A DNA stretch of 64,000 nt from Nesterenkonia lacusekhoensis (GCF_017876395.1 NZ_JAGINX010000001.1:1-64000), one strand, 5' to 3'. Positions 23,602 to 32,688 are shown, counted from the stretch's first letter. The notes: generated from the sequence alone by a model not told the origin. Program-made: numbers and translations.

Positions 23602-24543
23602 TCAGGAACGGCGTCGCTCCCTGCGCAGTAGGGAGCGCAGAGTCTCGGCGTTCGCGTAGCCGACCCGTAGCGCGATCTCGGCGGAGGTGAGGTCCGTGGT
23701 TGCTGAGAGGTGCCGAGCTCGTTCGATGCGAAGCCGTTGGACGAAGCCGAGCGGAGTGAGGTTGAGCGCCGCACGGACTCGTCGTTCGAGGGTGCGCCGG
23801 CTGGTGCCGAGCGACTGCGCGACGAAGGCGACGTTGAACGGTTCGTCCAGGCGGGCGCGCACGAAGCGTTCGAACTCGACGACGATCGGATCCTCGTGCC
23901 GGAGATGTTCGTAGGCGACGAAGGCCGCCTGCGACGGACGCTCGTCGATGATGAGGAGCTTGGAGACATGTCGGGCCAGGTCGGGGCTGATCGATCGCAC
24001 GAGTGAGAGCGCGAGGTCGATGTGGGCGAACGCGGCGCCGGCGGTGACGAGGTTCCCGTCGACCACGACCATGGTGTCGAGATCGAGGGCGACGGTCGGA
24101 TAGCGCTTCAGGAACTCCGGCCCCAGGAACCAGCTGGTCGTCGCCCGCCGATGATGCATCCGTCCGGTCTCGGCGACGGCGAACACGCCGGTGCACGCCG
24201 CGGCGATCCGGGTGGTCGCCTCGTCGAGGCGCTCGAGCGAGGCGATGACCGAACGAGCATCTCGGCTCTGGAGGGCGTCGTTGGTAGCGGCGGGCGTGAG
24301 GGTTCCAAGCGCAGGGACGACGACCACGTCGAACTCTCCGGACTCCGACAGCGGGTGGTCCACTGACAGGCTCATCGATGCGGTCGTGGTCACTCGCCGT
24401 TTCGTTCCGAGGATGGCGAGTTCGATCGGGTCGATCCGCGGATCGACATCGCCGCGGGCTCCGTCGGCCACCCGCAGGATGTCGATGACCGACGCGACAG
24501 CCGAACCGAAGCAGCCGTCGATCGCGATCAGTCCGATACGCAT
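23602..24543 (-). CDS. GlxA/AraC-family regulator with DJ-1/PfpI domain
   Basis: A 313-aa transcription factor. The N-terminal DJ-1/PfpI-like amidotransferase fold (about 1-170) includes FDVVVVPALG and the nucleophile-elbow-like AAACTGVFAVAE. The C-terminal AraC pair of helix-turn-helices (about 215-310) includes SRRTLERRVRAALNLTPLGFVQRLRIERARHL. The start is set at 24543 (MRIGLIAIDG), where the fold begins; 14 extra in-frame codons exist upstream. It is divergent from the monooxygenase-fold gene at 24651 and is probably its regulator. It was carried in by the composite transposon. Confidence 0.88.
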   Translation of the reverse strand: MRIGLIAIDGCFGSAVASVIDILRVADGARGDVDPRIDPIELAILGTKRRVTTTASMSLSVDHPLSESGEFDVVVVPALGTLTPAATNDALQSRDARSVIASLERLDEATTRIAAACTGVFAVAETGRMHHRRATTSWFLGPEFLKRYPTVALDLDTMVVVDGNLVTAGAAFAHIDLALSLVRSISPDLARHVSKLLIIDERPSQAAFVAYEHLRHEDPIVVEFERFVRARLDEPFNVAFVAQSLGTSRRTLERRVRAALNLTPLGFVQRLRIERARHLSATTDLTSAEIALRVGYANAETLRSLLRRERRRS

Positions 24544-24650
24544 GACGTAAACAATAGCAATACTGCCGTATACGCCACTCCCCACCGGCCCTCGCTCGTC
24601 ATACGCTGAACTCGTCCCACGAAGAACCCCGACGTCAAGGAGAGTCCCTC

Positions 24651-24962
24651 ATGTCCACACCCGCATCACTTCCGTATGCCTTCGTCGCCAAGATCGTCGC
24701 GGCCGATGGACAGCACGACGCGGTCGCCGATCTGCTCGCCGGCGCTGTCGCACTCGCCAACGAAGAAGTAGGAACGATTGTCTGGTTCGCGGTCAGGACC
24801 CACGCCGACACCTTCTGGATCTTCGATGCATTCCCCGACGAAGCCGCTCGCGACGCCCACGCCAACGGCGCCATCGTCGCAGCCCTGAAGGCCAACCAGC
24901 ACCTCCTCGGCGCAGCACCCGAGATCCTGGCGGCCGACGTCCTCGCGTCCAAGCTCCCGTAG
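24651..24962 (+). CDS. Antibiotic biosynthesis monooxygenase (ABM) fold protein
   Basis: A 103-aa dimeric ferredoxin-like-fold protein. The ABM hallmarks are an N-terminal strand (YAFVAKIVAADGQHDAVADLLAGA), a central TIVWFAVRT and DTFWIFDAFPDEAARDAHANG, and a terminal helix. Relatives are quinol or antibiotic monooxygenases, or heme- or aldehyde-binding proteins; which one cannot be told. AAGGAG lies 8 nt upstream of ATG. It is the only enzyme-like cargo of the transposon and is divergent from the GlxA-type regulator (107-bp shared promoter region). Confidence 0.85.
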   Translation: MSTPASLPYAFVAKIVAADGQHDAVADLLAGAVALANEEVGTIVWFAVRTHADTFWIFDAFPDEAARDAHANGAIVAALKANQHLLGAAPEILAADVLASKLP

Positions 24963-25180
24963 TCCGCCAACGCACGAGACGATCGCGCCCCGCCGAGCCG
25001 TCGCCAGGTCGCGACGCAACGCCACGCCGCGTTGCCGAGCGGAGCGAGGCCTATCGGCACACGGACAGGATGCCGGCTGCGAGCGCTCGGCCGGCGAGGG
25101 GTCCGTCGCAGAGGAGAGCGACGTCGGTGTCGGGCAGAGCCGTGAGGCCAGCGCATCGCGCGACCACCAGAACCGAACCG

Positions 25181-25210
25181 CCCCTGCCCTGCGTTTCCGC
25201 AGGTCAGGGG
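25181..25210 (-). terminator. Hairpin downstream of the tRNA-Thr fragment
   Basis: CCCCTGCCCTGCG (25181-25193) and CGCAGGTCAGGGG (25198-25210) pair over 13 bp with one mismatch. In the direction of the tRNA fragment it lies 11 nt after the 3' end. It is probably the original tRNA terminator brought along from the donor genome. Confidence 0.5.
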
Positions 25211-25221
25211 CTGTTCGCCAG

Positions 25222-25258
25222 AGCCGCCTGTCGGAATCGAACCGACGACCTAATCACG
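25222..25258 (-). pseudogene. 3' fragment of a tRNA-Thr gene
   Basis: On the minus strand the sequence contains a complete T-arm (GTCGG-TTCGATT-CCGAC) followed by the acceptor strand CAGGCGGC and T. It is preceded by GATTAGGTCG, as in tRNA-Thr 3' halves. The expected D-arm and 5' acceptor (GCCGCCTTAGCTCAG) are absent upstream. A 3'-half tRNA of this kind is the usual att remnant of an integrative element. Confidence 0.65.
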
Positions 25259-25484
25259 TCGGCTTTGCGTCTATCGCTTGATGCGCCCACTGGGCGAACG
25301 AGCCGCTGACCTGCGCGAACGCCGAGCGTGGAGGGCGCCGCCATCCGGTGGTGACCGACGACGACTGACCAGTACCGACCGTTTCACCGGAGCTTGCGGC
25401 GGCGTCGAAGCCGAGCAAGCTCCATTCTTTTAGCTCACCGCGCCCTCCTCCTAGCCGGTCCCGTCGTCGTCGAAGACGTTTCAG

Positions 25485-26923
25485 GGGTCTTCCCAGATGA
25501 GGGTGTAGGTCGGCCGGGCGCGTCGGTCCGCAGATAGACGTCGAGGTCTCCCGACGGCGGAGGTTCCTACGCCATCCGTTCGAAAGACCTCGACGTGTCC
25601 GACGCTACCCCGCCGGCCGGCTTCGGCCGCCCTGACCTGACCGCCTTCGCTCGACTCGACGGCCTCGGTCTGAGCGTGACCGGACAACGACTTGAACCGG
25701 ATCGTGCGGTCCTCGCGTGCCGCGTGGTGGAACCAGATCAGTGGTGCCGACGGTGCGGCAGCGAAGGCGCTGCTCGTGACACCGTGATCCGGCGGTTGGC
25801 CCACGAGCCGCTGGGCTGGCGACCGACCGTGCTGGAAGTTGTAGTGCGCCGCTACCGCTGTGCCGACTGCGGACACGTGTGGCGCCAAGACACCAGCGCC
25901 GCGGCGGAGCCACGCGCGAAGCTCTCGCGCGCCGGGCTGCGGTGGGCGCTGGAAGGGATCGTGGTCGCACACCTCACCGTCGCACGTGTCGCCGAGGGAC
26001 TCGGGGTCGCGTGGGACACCGCCAACAACGCGGCCCTGGCCGAAGGCAAGCGGCTGCTGATCAGCGACCCCACGCGGTTCGAGGGCGTGAAGGTCATTGG
26101 CGTCGATGAGCACGTCTGGCGCCACACCAGGCGTGGCGACAAGTACGTCACCGTGATCATCGACCTCACCCCGGTCCGCGATGGCGCCGGCCCAGCAAGG
26201 CTGCTGGACATGGTCGAGGGCCGGTCGAAGGCGGCGTTCAAGACCTGGCTCGCCGACCGCGACGACGCCTTCCGTGACGCGGTCGAGGTGGTCGCGATGG
26301 ACGGCTTCACCGGGTTCAAGACCGCCGCTGCAGAGGAGATCCCGGACGCGGTCACGGTGATGGATCCCTTCCACGTCGTGCGCCTGGCCGGTGACGCCCT
26401 CGACAGGTGCCGGCGCCGGGTCCAACTCGCGATCCACGGGCACCGTGGGTTCAGGGACGACCCGCTCTACAAGTCGCGGCGCACGCTGCACACCGGCGCG
26501 GACCTGCTCACCGACAAGCAGAGCGACAGGCTACGCGCGCTGTTCGTTGATGACGCTCACGTCGAGGTCGAGGCGACCTGGGGTGTCTACCAGCGCATGA
26601 TCGCCGCCTATCGCCACGAGGACCGGCAACGTGGCCGCGAGCTCATGGAGAAGCTGATCACCGACCTCAGCGCCGGCGTCCCCAAGGTGCTCACCGAGCT
26701 CACCACTCTGGGCCGGACCCTGAAGAAGCGAGCCGCCGACGTGCTCGCCTACTTCGAACGACCCGGCACCAGCAACGGGCCGACCGAGGCAGGCAACGGA
26801 CGGCTCGAACACCTGCGCGGCTCCGCACTCGGGTTCCGCAACCTGACCAACTACATCGCCCGAAGCCTGCTCGAGACCGGCGGCTTCAGACCCCAACTCC
26901 TACACCCCCGATTGGGATGAGCC
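25485..26923 (+). mobile_element. Complete ISL3-type insertion sequence
   Basis: About 1.44 kb. The left terminus GGGTCTTCCCAGATGAGGGTGTAGG and the complement of the right terminus, GGCTCATCCCAATCGGGGGTGTAGG, are imperfect inverted repeats. One transposase gene fills the element and its stop lies inside the right repeat. The 8 bp before it (CGTTTCAG) do not match the 8 bp after it (GGCAAAAA). The latter instead matches the far left of the composite unit. Confidence 0.85.
25595..26920 (+). CDS. ISL3 family transposase
   Basis: A 441-aa DDE transposase. An N-terminal zinc-binding region contains WCRRCGSEG and YRCADCGHVW (about 45-90). The catalytic core begins at VIGVDEHVWRH (first Asp, about 170) and VVAMDGFTGF (second Asp, about 232), with the C-terminal NGPTEAGNGRLEHLRGSA region (Glu). 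The start is GTG 25595. A 12-bp perfect inverted repeat (25538-25549 with 25585-25596) covers the start codon and could restrain translation. It appears intact and could mobilise the composite element. Confidence 0.92.
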   Translation: MSDATPPAGFGRPDLTAFARLDGLGLSVTGQRLEPDRAVLACRVVEPDQWCRRCGSEGAARDTVIRRLAHEPLGWRPTVLEVVVRRYRCADCGHVWRQDTSAAAEPRAKLSRAGLRWALEGIVVAHLTVARVAEGLGVAWDTANNAALAEGKRLLISDPTRFEGVKVIGVDEHVWRHTRRGDKYVTVIIDLTPVRDGAGPARLLDMVEGRSKAAFKTWLADRDDAFRDAVEVVAMDGFTGFKTAAAEEIPDAVTVMDPFHVVRLAGDALDRCRRRVQLAIHGHRGFRDDPLYKSRRTLHTGADLLTDKQSDRLRALFVDDAHVEVEATWGVYQRMIAAYRHEDRQRGRELMEKLITDLSAGVPKVLTELTTLGRTLKKRAADVLAYFERPGTSNGPTEAGNGRLEHLRGSALGFRNLTNYIARSLLETGGFRPQLLHPRLG

Positions 26924-26983
26924 GGCAAAAACACCGCCGGGCAGATGGCGGAGAACGCTCCCGGCTCCCCGTAGGATGGCACC

Positions 26984-27232
26984 GTGGACGTACGTAGTGG
27001 ACTCTCCGCTGAGGAGGAGAAGATTCTGGCGCTGGAGCGCCAGTGGTGGAAATACGCCGGGGCGAAGGACCAGGCCATCCGCGACCAGCTCGGCATGACC
27101 TCCGTGGCGTACTACCAGACACTGAATCGCCTGATCGACACCGAAGAGGCGCTGGCGCATGACCCCATGCTGGTCAAGCGGCTGCGCCGTCAGCGTGATG
27201 CCAGGCAGCGCGCGAGGAGGATGAAACCATGA
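26984..27232 (+). CDS. DUF3263 domain-containing protein
   Basis: An 82-aa small protein of the actinobacterial DUF3263 family, recognised by LSAEEEKILALERQWWKYAGAKDQAIRDQ-like sequence (split here for length) and the basic RRQRDARQRARRMK tail. It is a probable DNA-binding or sigma-like helix-turn-helix; the biochemical function is unknown. The start is GTG. Its stop overlaps the ATG of the LytR_C gene by 4 bp, so the two form an operon, the usual arrangement for this pair in actinobacteria. Confidence 0.85.
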   Translation: MDVRSGLSAEEEKILALERQWWKYAGAKDQAIRDQLGMTSVAYYQTLNRLIDTEEALAHDPMLVKRLRRQRDARQRARRMKP

Positions 27233-27894
27233 GCCAGCACCCGCATGACGAGTTCGATGACGTCCCGCCCTACCAGTCCGGTGAGGCGGGCAAGCACCGG
27301 GCGCCCGGGGCCTCCGGCGGCGCAGCCGGCCGTAGCGGTGGGCTGAAGTGGATCGGACTGTTGGCCGTCGTCGTGCTGGTGGTGGGTCTGTTCTCCTGGC
27401 TGGTCTTCGGTGATGACGACGACGCCGAGACCACTGCCGGTGACCAGGACGCGACCGAGGAGCAGGAGGACGCCGCTCAGGACGACGACGGCGGTGAGGG
27501 CGACGGTCAGGACGAGGCCGCTCAGGATGAGGGCGGCCAGGATGAGGGCGGCCAAGGCGAAGACGGTCAGGACGAGGCTGCCCAGGGCCAGGATGAGGAA
27601 GAGGCTGAGGTCGATATGGAGACCCCCGTCCAGGTCTTCAACTACGCGGGTCCCAACGGAACCGCCGCCAACGCTCAGACCCAGCTGGAGGAGCAGGGCT
27701 ATAACGTCACCGCGCTGAACAACTGGGAGGGCGGTTGGGGCGATACACCGACTCCGGCCATCTACTACCCGGCCGATCAGGAGGAGTTCGCCCAGCAGCT
27801 CGCCGCCGACATGGGCATCGACACCGTCCAGTCCAGCGGAAGCTTCACCACGCTGGCCGTGGTCGTGGGCGAGGAGTATGCCCCCGGTCAGTGA
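27229..27894 (+). CDS. LytR C-terminal domain membrane protein
   Basis: A 221-aa protein. A cytoplasmic leader (1-40) precedes one transmembrane segment (about 42-62). A very acidic linker of repeated DEAAQDEGGQDEGGQ-like units (65-125) follows. The LytR_C fold (about 128-221) includes VQVFNYAGPNGTAANAQTQL and TTLAVVVGEEY. LytR_C domains occur at the C-terminus of cell-wall polymer ligases, but here no catalytic LytR-CpsA-Psr domain is attached. It is probably exported-domain wall-associated. It is coupled to the DUF3263 gene and ends at a strong hairpin. Confidence 0.85.
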   Translation: MSQHPHDEFDDVPPYQSGEAGKHRAPGASGGAAGRSGGLKWIGLLAVVVLVVGLFSWLVFGDDDDAETTAGDQDATEEQEDAAQDDDGGEGDGQDEAAQDEGGQDEGGQGEDGQDEAAQGQDEEEAEVDMETPVQVFNYAGPNGTAANAQTQLEEQGYNVTALNNWEGGWGDTPTPAIYYPADQEEFAQQLAADMGIDTVQSSGSFTTLAVVVGEEYAPGQ

Positions 27895-27915
27895 GTCGGA
27901 CGCTCCGTCCTTCAG

Positions 27916-27953
27916 GCAGGGGCCCGCGCCGTCTGTGCGGTGCGGGCCCCTGC
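27916..27953 (+). terminator. Strong GC hairpin terminator
   Basis: GCAGGGGCCCGCGCC (27916-27930) pairs with GGTGCGGGCCCCTGC (27939-27953), 15 bp with one G-T mismatch and an 8-nt loop. It separates the LytR_C gene from the groEL promoter. Confidence 0.75.
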
Positions 27954-27958
27954 TCTCT

Positions 27959-27985
27959 CTTGCACTCTCCTGGGCAGAGTGCTAA
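27959..27985 (+). promoter_or_regulatory. groEL promoter with CIRCE operator 1
   Basis: CTTGCACTC-N9-GAGTGCTAA matches the HrcA-binding CIRCE consensus (TTAGCACTC-N9-GAGTGCTAA) with two left-arm changes. It overlaps a promoter of TTGCAC (27960-27965), a 17-bp spacer and TAAATA (27983-27988). HrcA bound here would block RNA polymerase. Confidence 0.85.
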
Positions 27986-27992
27986 ATATTGA

Positions 27993-28019
27993 TTAGCACT
28001 CTCCTGGCATGACTGCCAG
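27993..28019 (+). promoter_or_regulatory. CIRCE operator 2
   Basis: A perfect left arm TTAGCACTC (27993-28001), 9 bp, then the degenerate right arm GACTGCCAG (28011-28019). It follows CIRCE 1 by 7 bp. The outer perfect arms of the two sites also form GAGTGCTAA-N7-TTAGCACTC. Tandem HrcA sites would give tighter heat-shock control. Confidence 0.7.
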
Positions 28020-28069
28020 CAGAGGGTGGACTGAGAACCTCAGCAGGTGAGGCCACAACGCCCCGGTGA

Positions 28070-29794
<1,725 letters not shown>

Positions 29795-29824
29795 TCTTCT
29801 GATCACTTCGCCCACGCGGCAGAC

Positions 29825-29862
29825 AGAGAGCCCCCGCAGCACAACGGCTGCGGGGGCTCTCT
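29825..29862 (+). terminator. groEL terminator
   Basis: AGAGAGCCCCCGCAGC and GCTGCGGGGGCTCTCT form a perfect 15-16-bp stem with a short loop, 30 nt after the groEL stop. Confidence 0.85.
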
Positions 29863-29873
29863 GCGTCTTCCCG

Positions 29874-29949
29874 CTCGTTTTACCAAGCGACCTTCGTTCT
29901 GCTTGCCCGTATACGTGGGGGTCATCTGAAAACGCTTTGGTAAAACGAG
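29874..29949 (-). terminator. Long-armed hairpin at the 3' end of the WXG100 gene
   Basis: CTCGTTTTACCAAGCG (29874-29889) pairs with CGCTTTGGTAAAACGAG (29933-29949), with one bulged base and a 43-nt loop. It begins 5 nt beyond the minus-strand WXG100 stop. The arms are A+T-richer than ordinary terminators here, and the large loop is unusual. Confidence 0.55.
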
Positions 29950-29953
29950 GGTG

Positions 29954-30244
29954 TCAGCGGTTGAACATGGCTGCGGCGGCAGTCTCGGTCTCCTCGTACT
30001 GTGAGGAGGCCTGGGCCATGGCCTGGCGGACGCTCATCAGAGACTGCTCCACCTGGACCTGGGTGGAGCGCCACTGGGTGAGCACCTCCTGGAAGGCGTT
30101 GCCGGCTGAGCCCTTCCACGAGTCCTGCAGCTGGCGCAGCTGCGCCTCCATAGAGTTCACATCGGACTGGATGCGTCCGATCGTGGCCTCCACCGTCTGG
30201 CTCTTGGCCATCAGGTCAGCGGTGTCGATCTGAAGAACCGGCAT
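29954..30244 (-). CDS. WXG100 family (ESAT-6-like) protein
   Basis: A 96-aa helical-hairpin protein. The WxG turn appears as DSWKGSAGNAF (about 42-52), flanked by two amphipathic helices, with the YxxxD/E-like export signal SSQYEETE near the C-terminus. Such proteins are substrates or structural partners of type VII (ESX/Esx) secretion. No EccC, EccB, EccD or mycosin gene lies nearby, so it is an orphan here. A Shine-Dalgarno-like AAGGAG lies 6 nt before the ATG. Confidence 0.9.
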   Translation of the reverse strand: MPVLQIDTADLMAKSQTVEATIGRIQSDVNSMEAQLRQLQDSWKGSAGNAFQEVLTQWRSTQVQVEQSLMSVRQAMAQASSQYEETETAAAAMFNR

Positions 30245-30397
30245 GATTCTGCTCCTTAGTCGTGTCGAAGGTCCTGCGGTAGGACACCTGCGACGCTACG
30301 GAGTCCGGGGCGGTCGGGCGGGAACGGTCGCGCTTCTGTGGAGTCCTGCGCGCGGCACAGAAGCGGACAGCAGACATGTGGAGGAAACATCTGGGTA

Positions 30398-30967
30398 TTG
30401 CCCACTCTGGAACTCACCCACGCCTCCTCCAACTGGTTCCTCGCAGGGTTGTCCTACGTCGGGTTCTGCATGCTGTGGCTGGCGGCCTTCGTCACCGCCC
30501 TGGGCCGGACCGCGCGCAGCCAGCGGGAGGCCGCAGCCGGTGGGCTGCTGGGCGGTGTGGCCTTCTCCCTGGCCTGCATGATCGTCGGGCTGGGTCTGCT
30601 GGCGAACATCGAAGGGGTGGCGGGAACTGAGATCCCCATGCTGTTCCTGGCTGGGGAGATCAGTCCGGTGCTCGCGGCGGGGATCTCGGTGATGATCCTC
30701 ATCGGGATCTACACCACGGCGATCCCGCTGCTCTGGACCGTCTCCTCCCGCTTCTTCGAGGACCGGACTCCCGGGTTCAGGTACTCGACCCTCGTCCTGG
30801 CCGGAGCGGGGATCCTGATCGGCCTCAACCTGCCCTTCTCCCAGATGGTCAACATCGTCTATGTGATCAACGGGTACGTGGGGGTGCTGCTTCTGGTGAT
30901 GATGCTCGTCTCCACCGGCAGGAGGATCTGGAGCCGCCGTCGGGAGGAGTCTGCGGCCGCGGTGTGA
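30398..30967 (+). pseudogene. 5'-truncated YkvI-like membrane protein
   Basis: About 190-210 aa with five or six hydrophobic segments. It resembles only the C-terminal half of YkvI-family membrane proteins (normally about 350 aa), from SNWFLAGLSYVGFCMLWLAAF onward. The expected N-terminal half is absent, since the WXG100 gene begins about 150 bp upstream. The only possible starts are TTG 30398, with GGAGG 13 nt away, or GTG 30338. It is either a deletion remnant or a rare short form. Function unknown. Confidence 0.55.
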
Positions 30968-31018
30968 ACGTGGAAGTCTGCCCTGCTCGGCGTCCCTCGC
31001 CAGCGGGTCGGCTGAGGA

Positions 31019-32602
31019 TCAGGCGGGCTGTTCTCCGGAGGCGCCGGGGTCCTCCGCCGCGCCGCCGCAGTCCTCCTCATCGGCCTCCGACTCATGATCG
31101 GACTGGTCGCTGGGTTCGACCATCGGCAGCCGCACCACCATCGTGGCTCCGCCGCCCTCAGTCTCCCGATGCCGGATGGTCCCGTCATGCTGGGAGGCGA
31201 TGGCCGCGCAGATGGCCAGGCCCAGTCCTGTGCCTCCGGTGCCCCGATCGCGAGCCTTGTCCGCGCGATAGAAGCGCTGGAAGATCTTCTCGACATCCTC
31301 CTCAGGGATGCCGTCTCCGTGGTCACGGACCTCCAGCACAGAGTCCGGCCGTCCTTCGATCAGCGAATCGGTGCCCACGGCCAGATCGATGGGGCTGCCC
31401 TCAGGGGTGTAGCGCAGGGCATTGGTGACCAGGTTCGTCACGATCTGGCGGATCTTGCCCTCATCGCCCACTGTGGGAGCCGGGCGGGGGCTGCCGCCGT
31501 CGAGGCCGATGACCCGCACCTCGCGGTCCGGGGCGTTGACGCTCATGTCCATGGCTGTGTCATGGGCGATCAGGTTCAGATCCACCGGGGCCAGCTGCAG
31601 CGGGCGCTGCTCATCGAGGCGGGCCAGGGTGAGCATGTCCTCCACGAGGTTGCCCATCCGTTTGGCCTCGGACTCGATGCGGTCCATGGCCGCGCCCACG
31701 GCCTCAGGGTTGTCGCTGACCCCGCCCTGGCGGTAGAGCTCGGCGAAGCCGCGGACCGTCACCAGCGGGGTCCGCAGCTCGTGGGAGGCGTCCTGGATGA
31801 ATCGGCGCATCTTCTGCTCCGAGGCCTCCTTCTCGGAGAAGGCCTGCTCGATATGCTCCAGCATCACGTTCAGCGAGGAGGAGAGGCGTCCGATCTCCGT
31901 CTCCGGGGGAGCAGAGGTCTCCACACGTTGGGAGAAGTCCCCGCCGGCGATCTGGCCGGCGGTCTTCTCCACGCGGAACAGCGGGCGGAAGGCCCGGGTC
32001 ACCACGGCATAGGCGATGGTGGAGGCCCCCAGGGTGGCCAGCAGGCCGATGGTGGCCACCAGGAAGGTGGCCCGCTCCACGGAGGTCTCCACCTGCTCCA
32101 TGGGCAGGGCGATGACCAGGGAGCCTTCCCCCGACTCCAGCCGGTAGACCTGGGCCCTCCAGCCGCGGGAGTTCTCTGCGGTGCCGGGGACGTCGAAGGA
32201 CTCGCCAGCCCGCTCCATGGCCTCATCGGCCGGGATCGGTTCGATGTCGGGCAGGTCCTGGCCCTCGAACGGGAAGTGGGTGGCCCGCAGTCCGCCGTCC
32301 TCGTCCTGGGAGGGGTAGCCCTCGTTGTCCAGGATGACGCCGTAGAAGCGCACGATGGCCAGCTCGTTGCCGTAGTCCTCCACCGGCTGACGCTGGGTCA
32401 GGTAGATGGAGACGTTGTTGCGATTGGTGATCAGGTCCTCATCGAGGTTCCGGATCAGCTCCTGACGGAACAGCGAGGCGGAGACGAAGGTGGTCACCGC
32501 CAGGGTCAGCAGCAGCAGTCCGGAGATGATCACCACCAGCTGGGTGCGCAGGCTGGCCACTCTCCAGGCGCGGGAGAGGGAGCGGAACGGGCTGAAGCTC
32601 AT
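31019..32602 (-). CDS. Two-component sensor histidine kinase
   Basis: A 527-aa membrane kinase. TM1 lies at about 20-42, followed by an extracytoplasmic sensor region (43-180), TM2 (about 183-205), a HAMP linker, and HisKA with FIQDASHELRTPLVTVRGF (phospho-His about 274). HATPase_c has N-box, G1 DHGDGIPEEDVEKIFQRFYR and G2 GTGLGLAI (about 440-490). A Glu/Asp/Ser tail ends it. It is downstream of the response regulator at 33417 (86-bp gap) and pairs with it. The layout resembles TrcS/TcrY or MprB-like actinobacterial kinases; the signal is unknown. Confidence 0.92.
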   Translation of the reverse strand: MSFSPFRSLSRAWRVASLRTQLVVIISGLLLLTLAVTTFVSASLFRQELIRNLDEDLITNRNNVSIYLTQRQPVEDYGNELAIVRFYGVILDNEGYPSQDEDGGLRATHFPFEGQDLPDIEPIPADEAMERAGESFDVPGTAENSRGWRAQVYRLESGEGSLVIALPMEQVETSVERATFLVATIGLLATLGASTIAYAVVTRAFRPLFRVEKTAGQIAGGDFSQRVETSAPPETEIGRLSSSLNVMLEHIEQAFSEKEASEQKMRRFIQDASHELRTPLVTVRGFAELYRQGGVSDNPEAVGAAMDRIESEAKRMGNLVEDMLTLARLDEQRPLQLAPVDLNLIAHDTAMDMSVNAPDREVRVIGLDGGSPRPAPTVGDEGKIRQIVTNLVTNALRYTPEGSPIDLAVGTDSLIEGRPDSVLEVRDHGDGIPEEDVEKIFQRFYRADKARDRGTGGTGLGLAICAAIASQHDGTIRHRETEGGGATMVVRLPMVEPSDQSDHESEADEEDCGGAAEDPGASGEQPA

Positions 32603-32688
32603 CGGACCCAGGATACGGGCGAGGGCACGGCTGAGGCAGAGCCGGCGTCACGCGGATGCGGCCGTGCCACGTGGAGCACGCCGAGGCC

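Larger units (their letters stand above)
24963..25484. other. Transposon cargo without an intact gene
   Basis: A 522-bp stretch between the ABM gene and the IS. On the minus strand, about 25160-25055 reads as a plausible gene tail ending ...CDGPLAGRALAAGILSVCR-stop. It has coding-like composition but no start and I do not recognise a family. The tRNA-Thr fragment and a hairpin lie next to it. The rest (25260-25484) shows nothing. Confidence 0.5.
23208..26923. mobile_element. ISL3-type composite transposon with 8-bp target duplication
   Basis: The left end GGCTCTTCCC (23208) and the right end GGGATGAGCC (26923) are inverted-repeat termini. They are immediately flanked by GGCAAAAA at 23200-23207 and again at 26924-26931. 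An 8-bp duplication is characteristic of ISL3-family insertion. The unit comprises a solo left IS end (23208-23373), two divergent cargo genes (GlxA-type regulator and monooxygenase-fold protein), a tRNA-Thr fragment, and a complete IS (25485-26923). The flanking repeat shows that the whole 3,716-bp unit moved as one. The insertion is intergenic, between ung and the DUF3263 gene. Confidence 0.88.
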
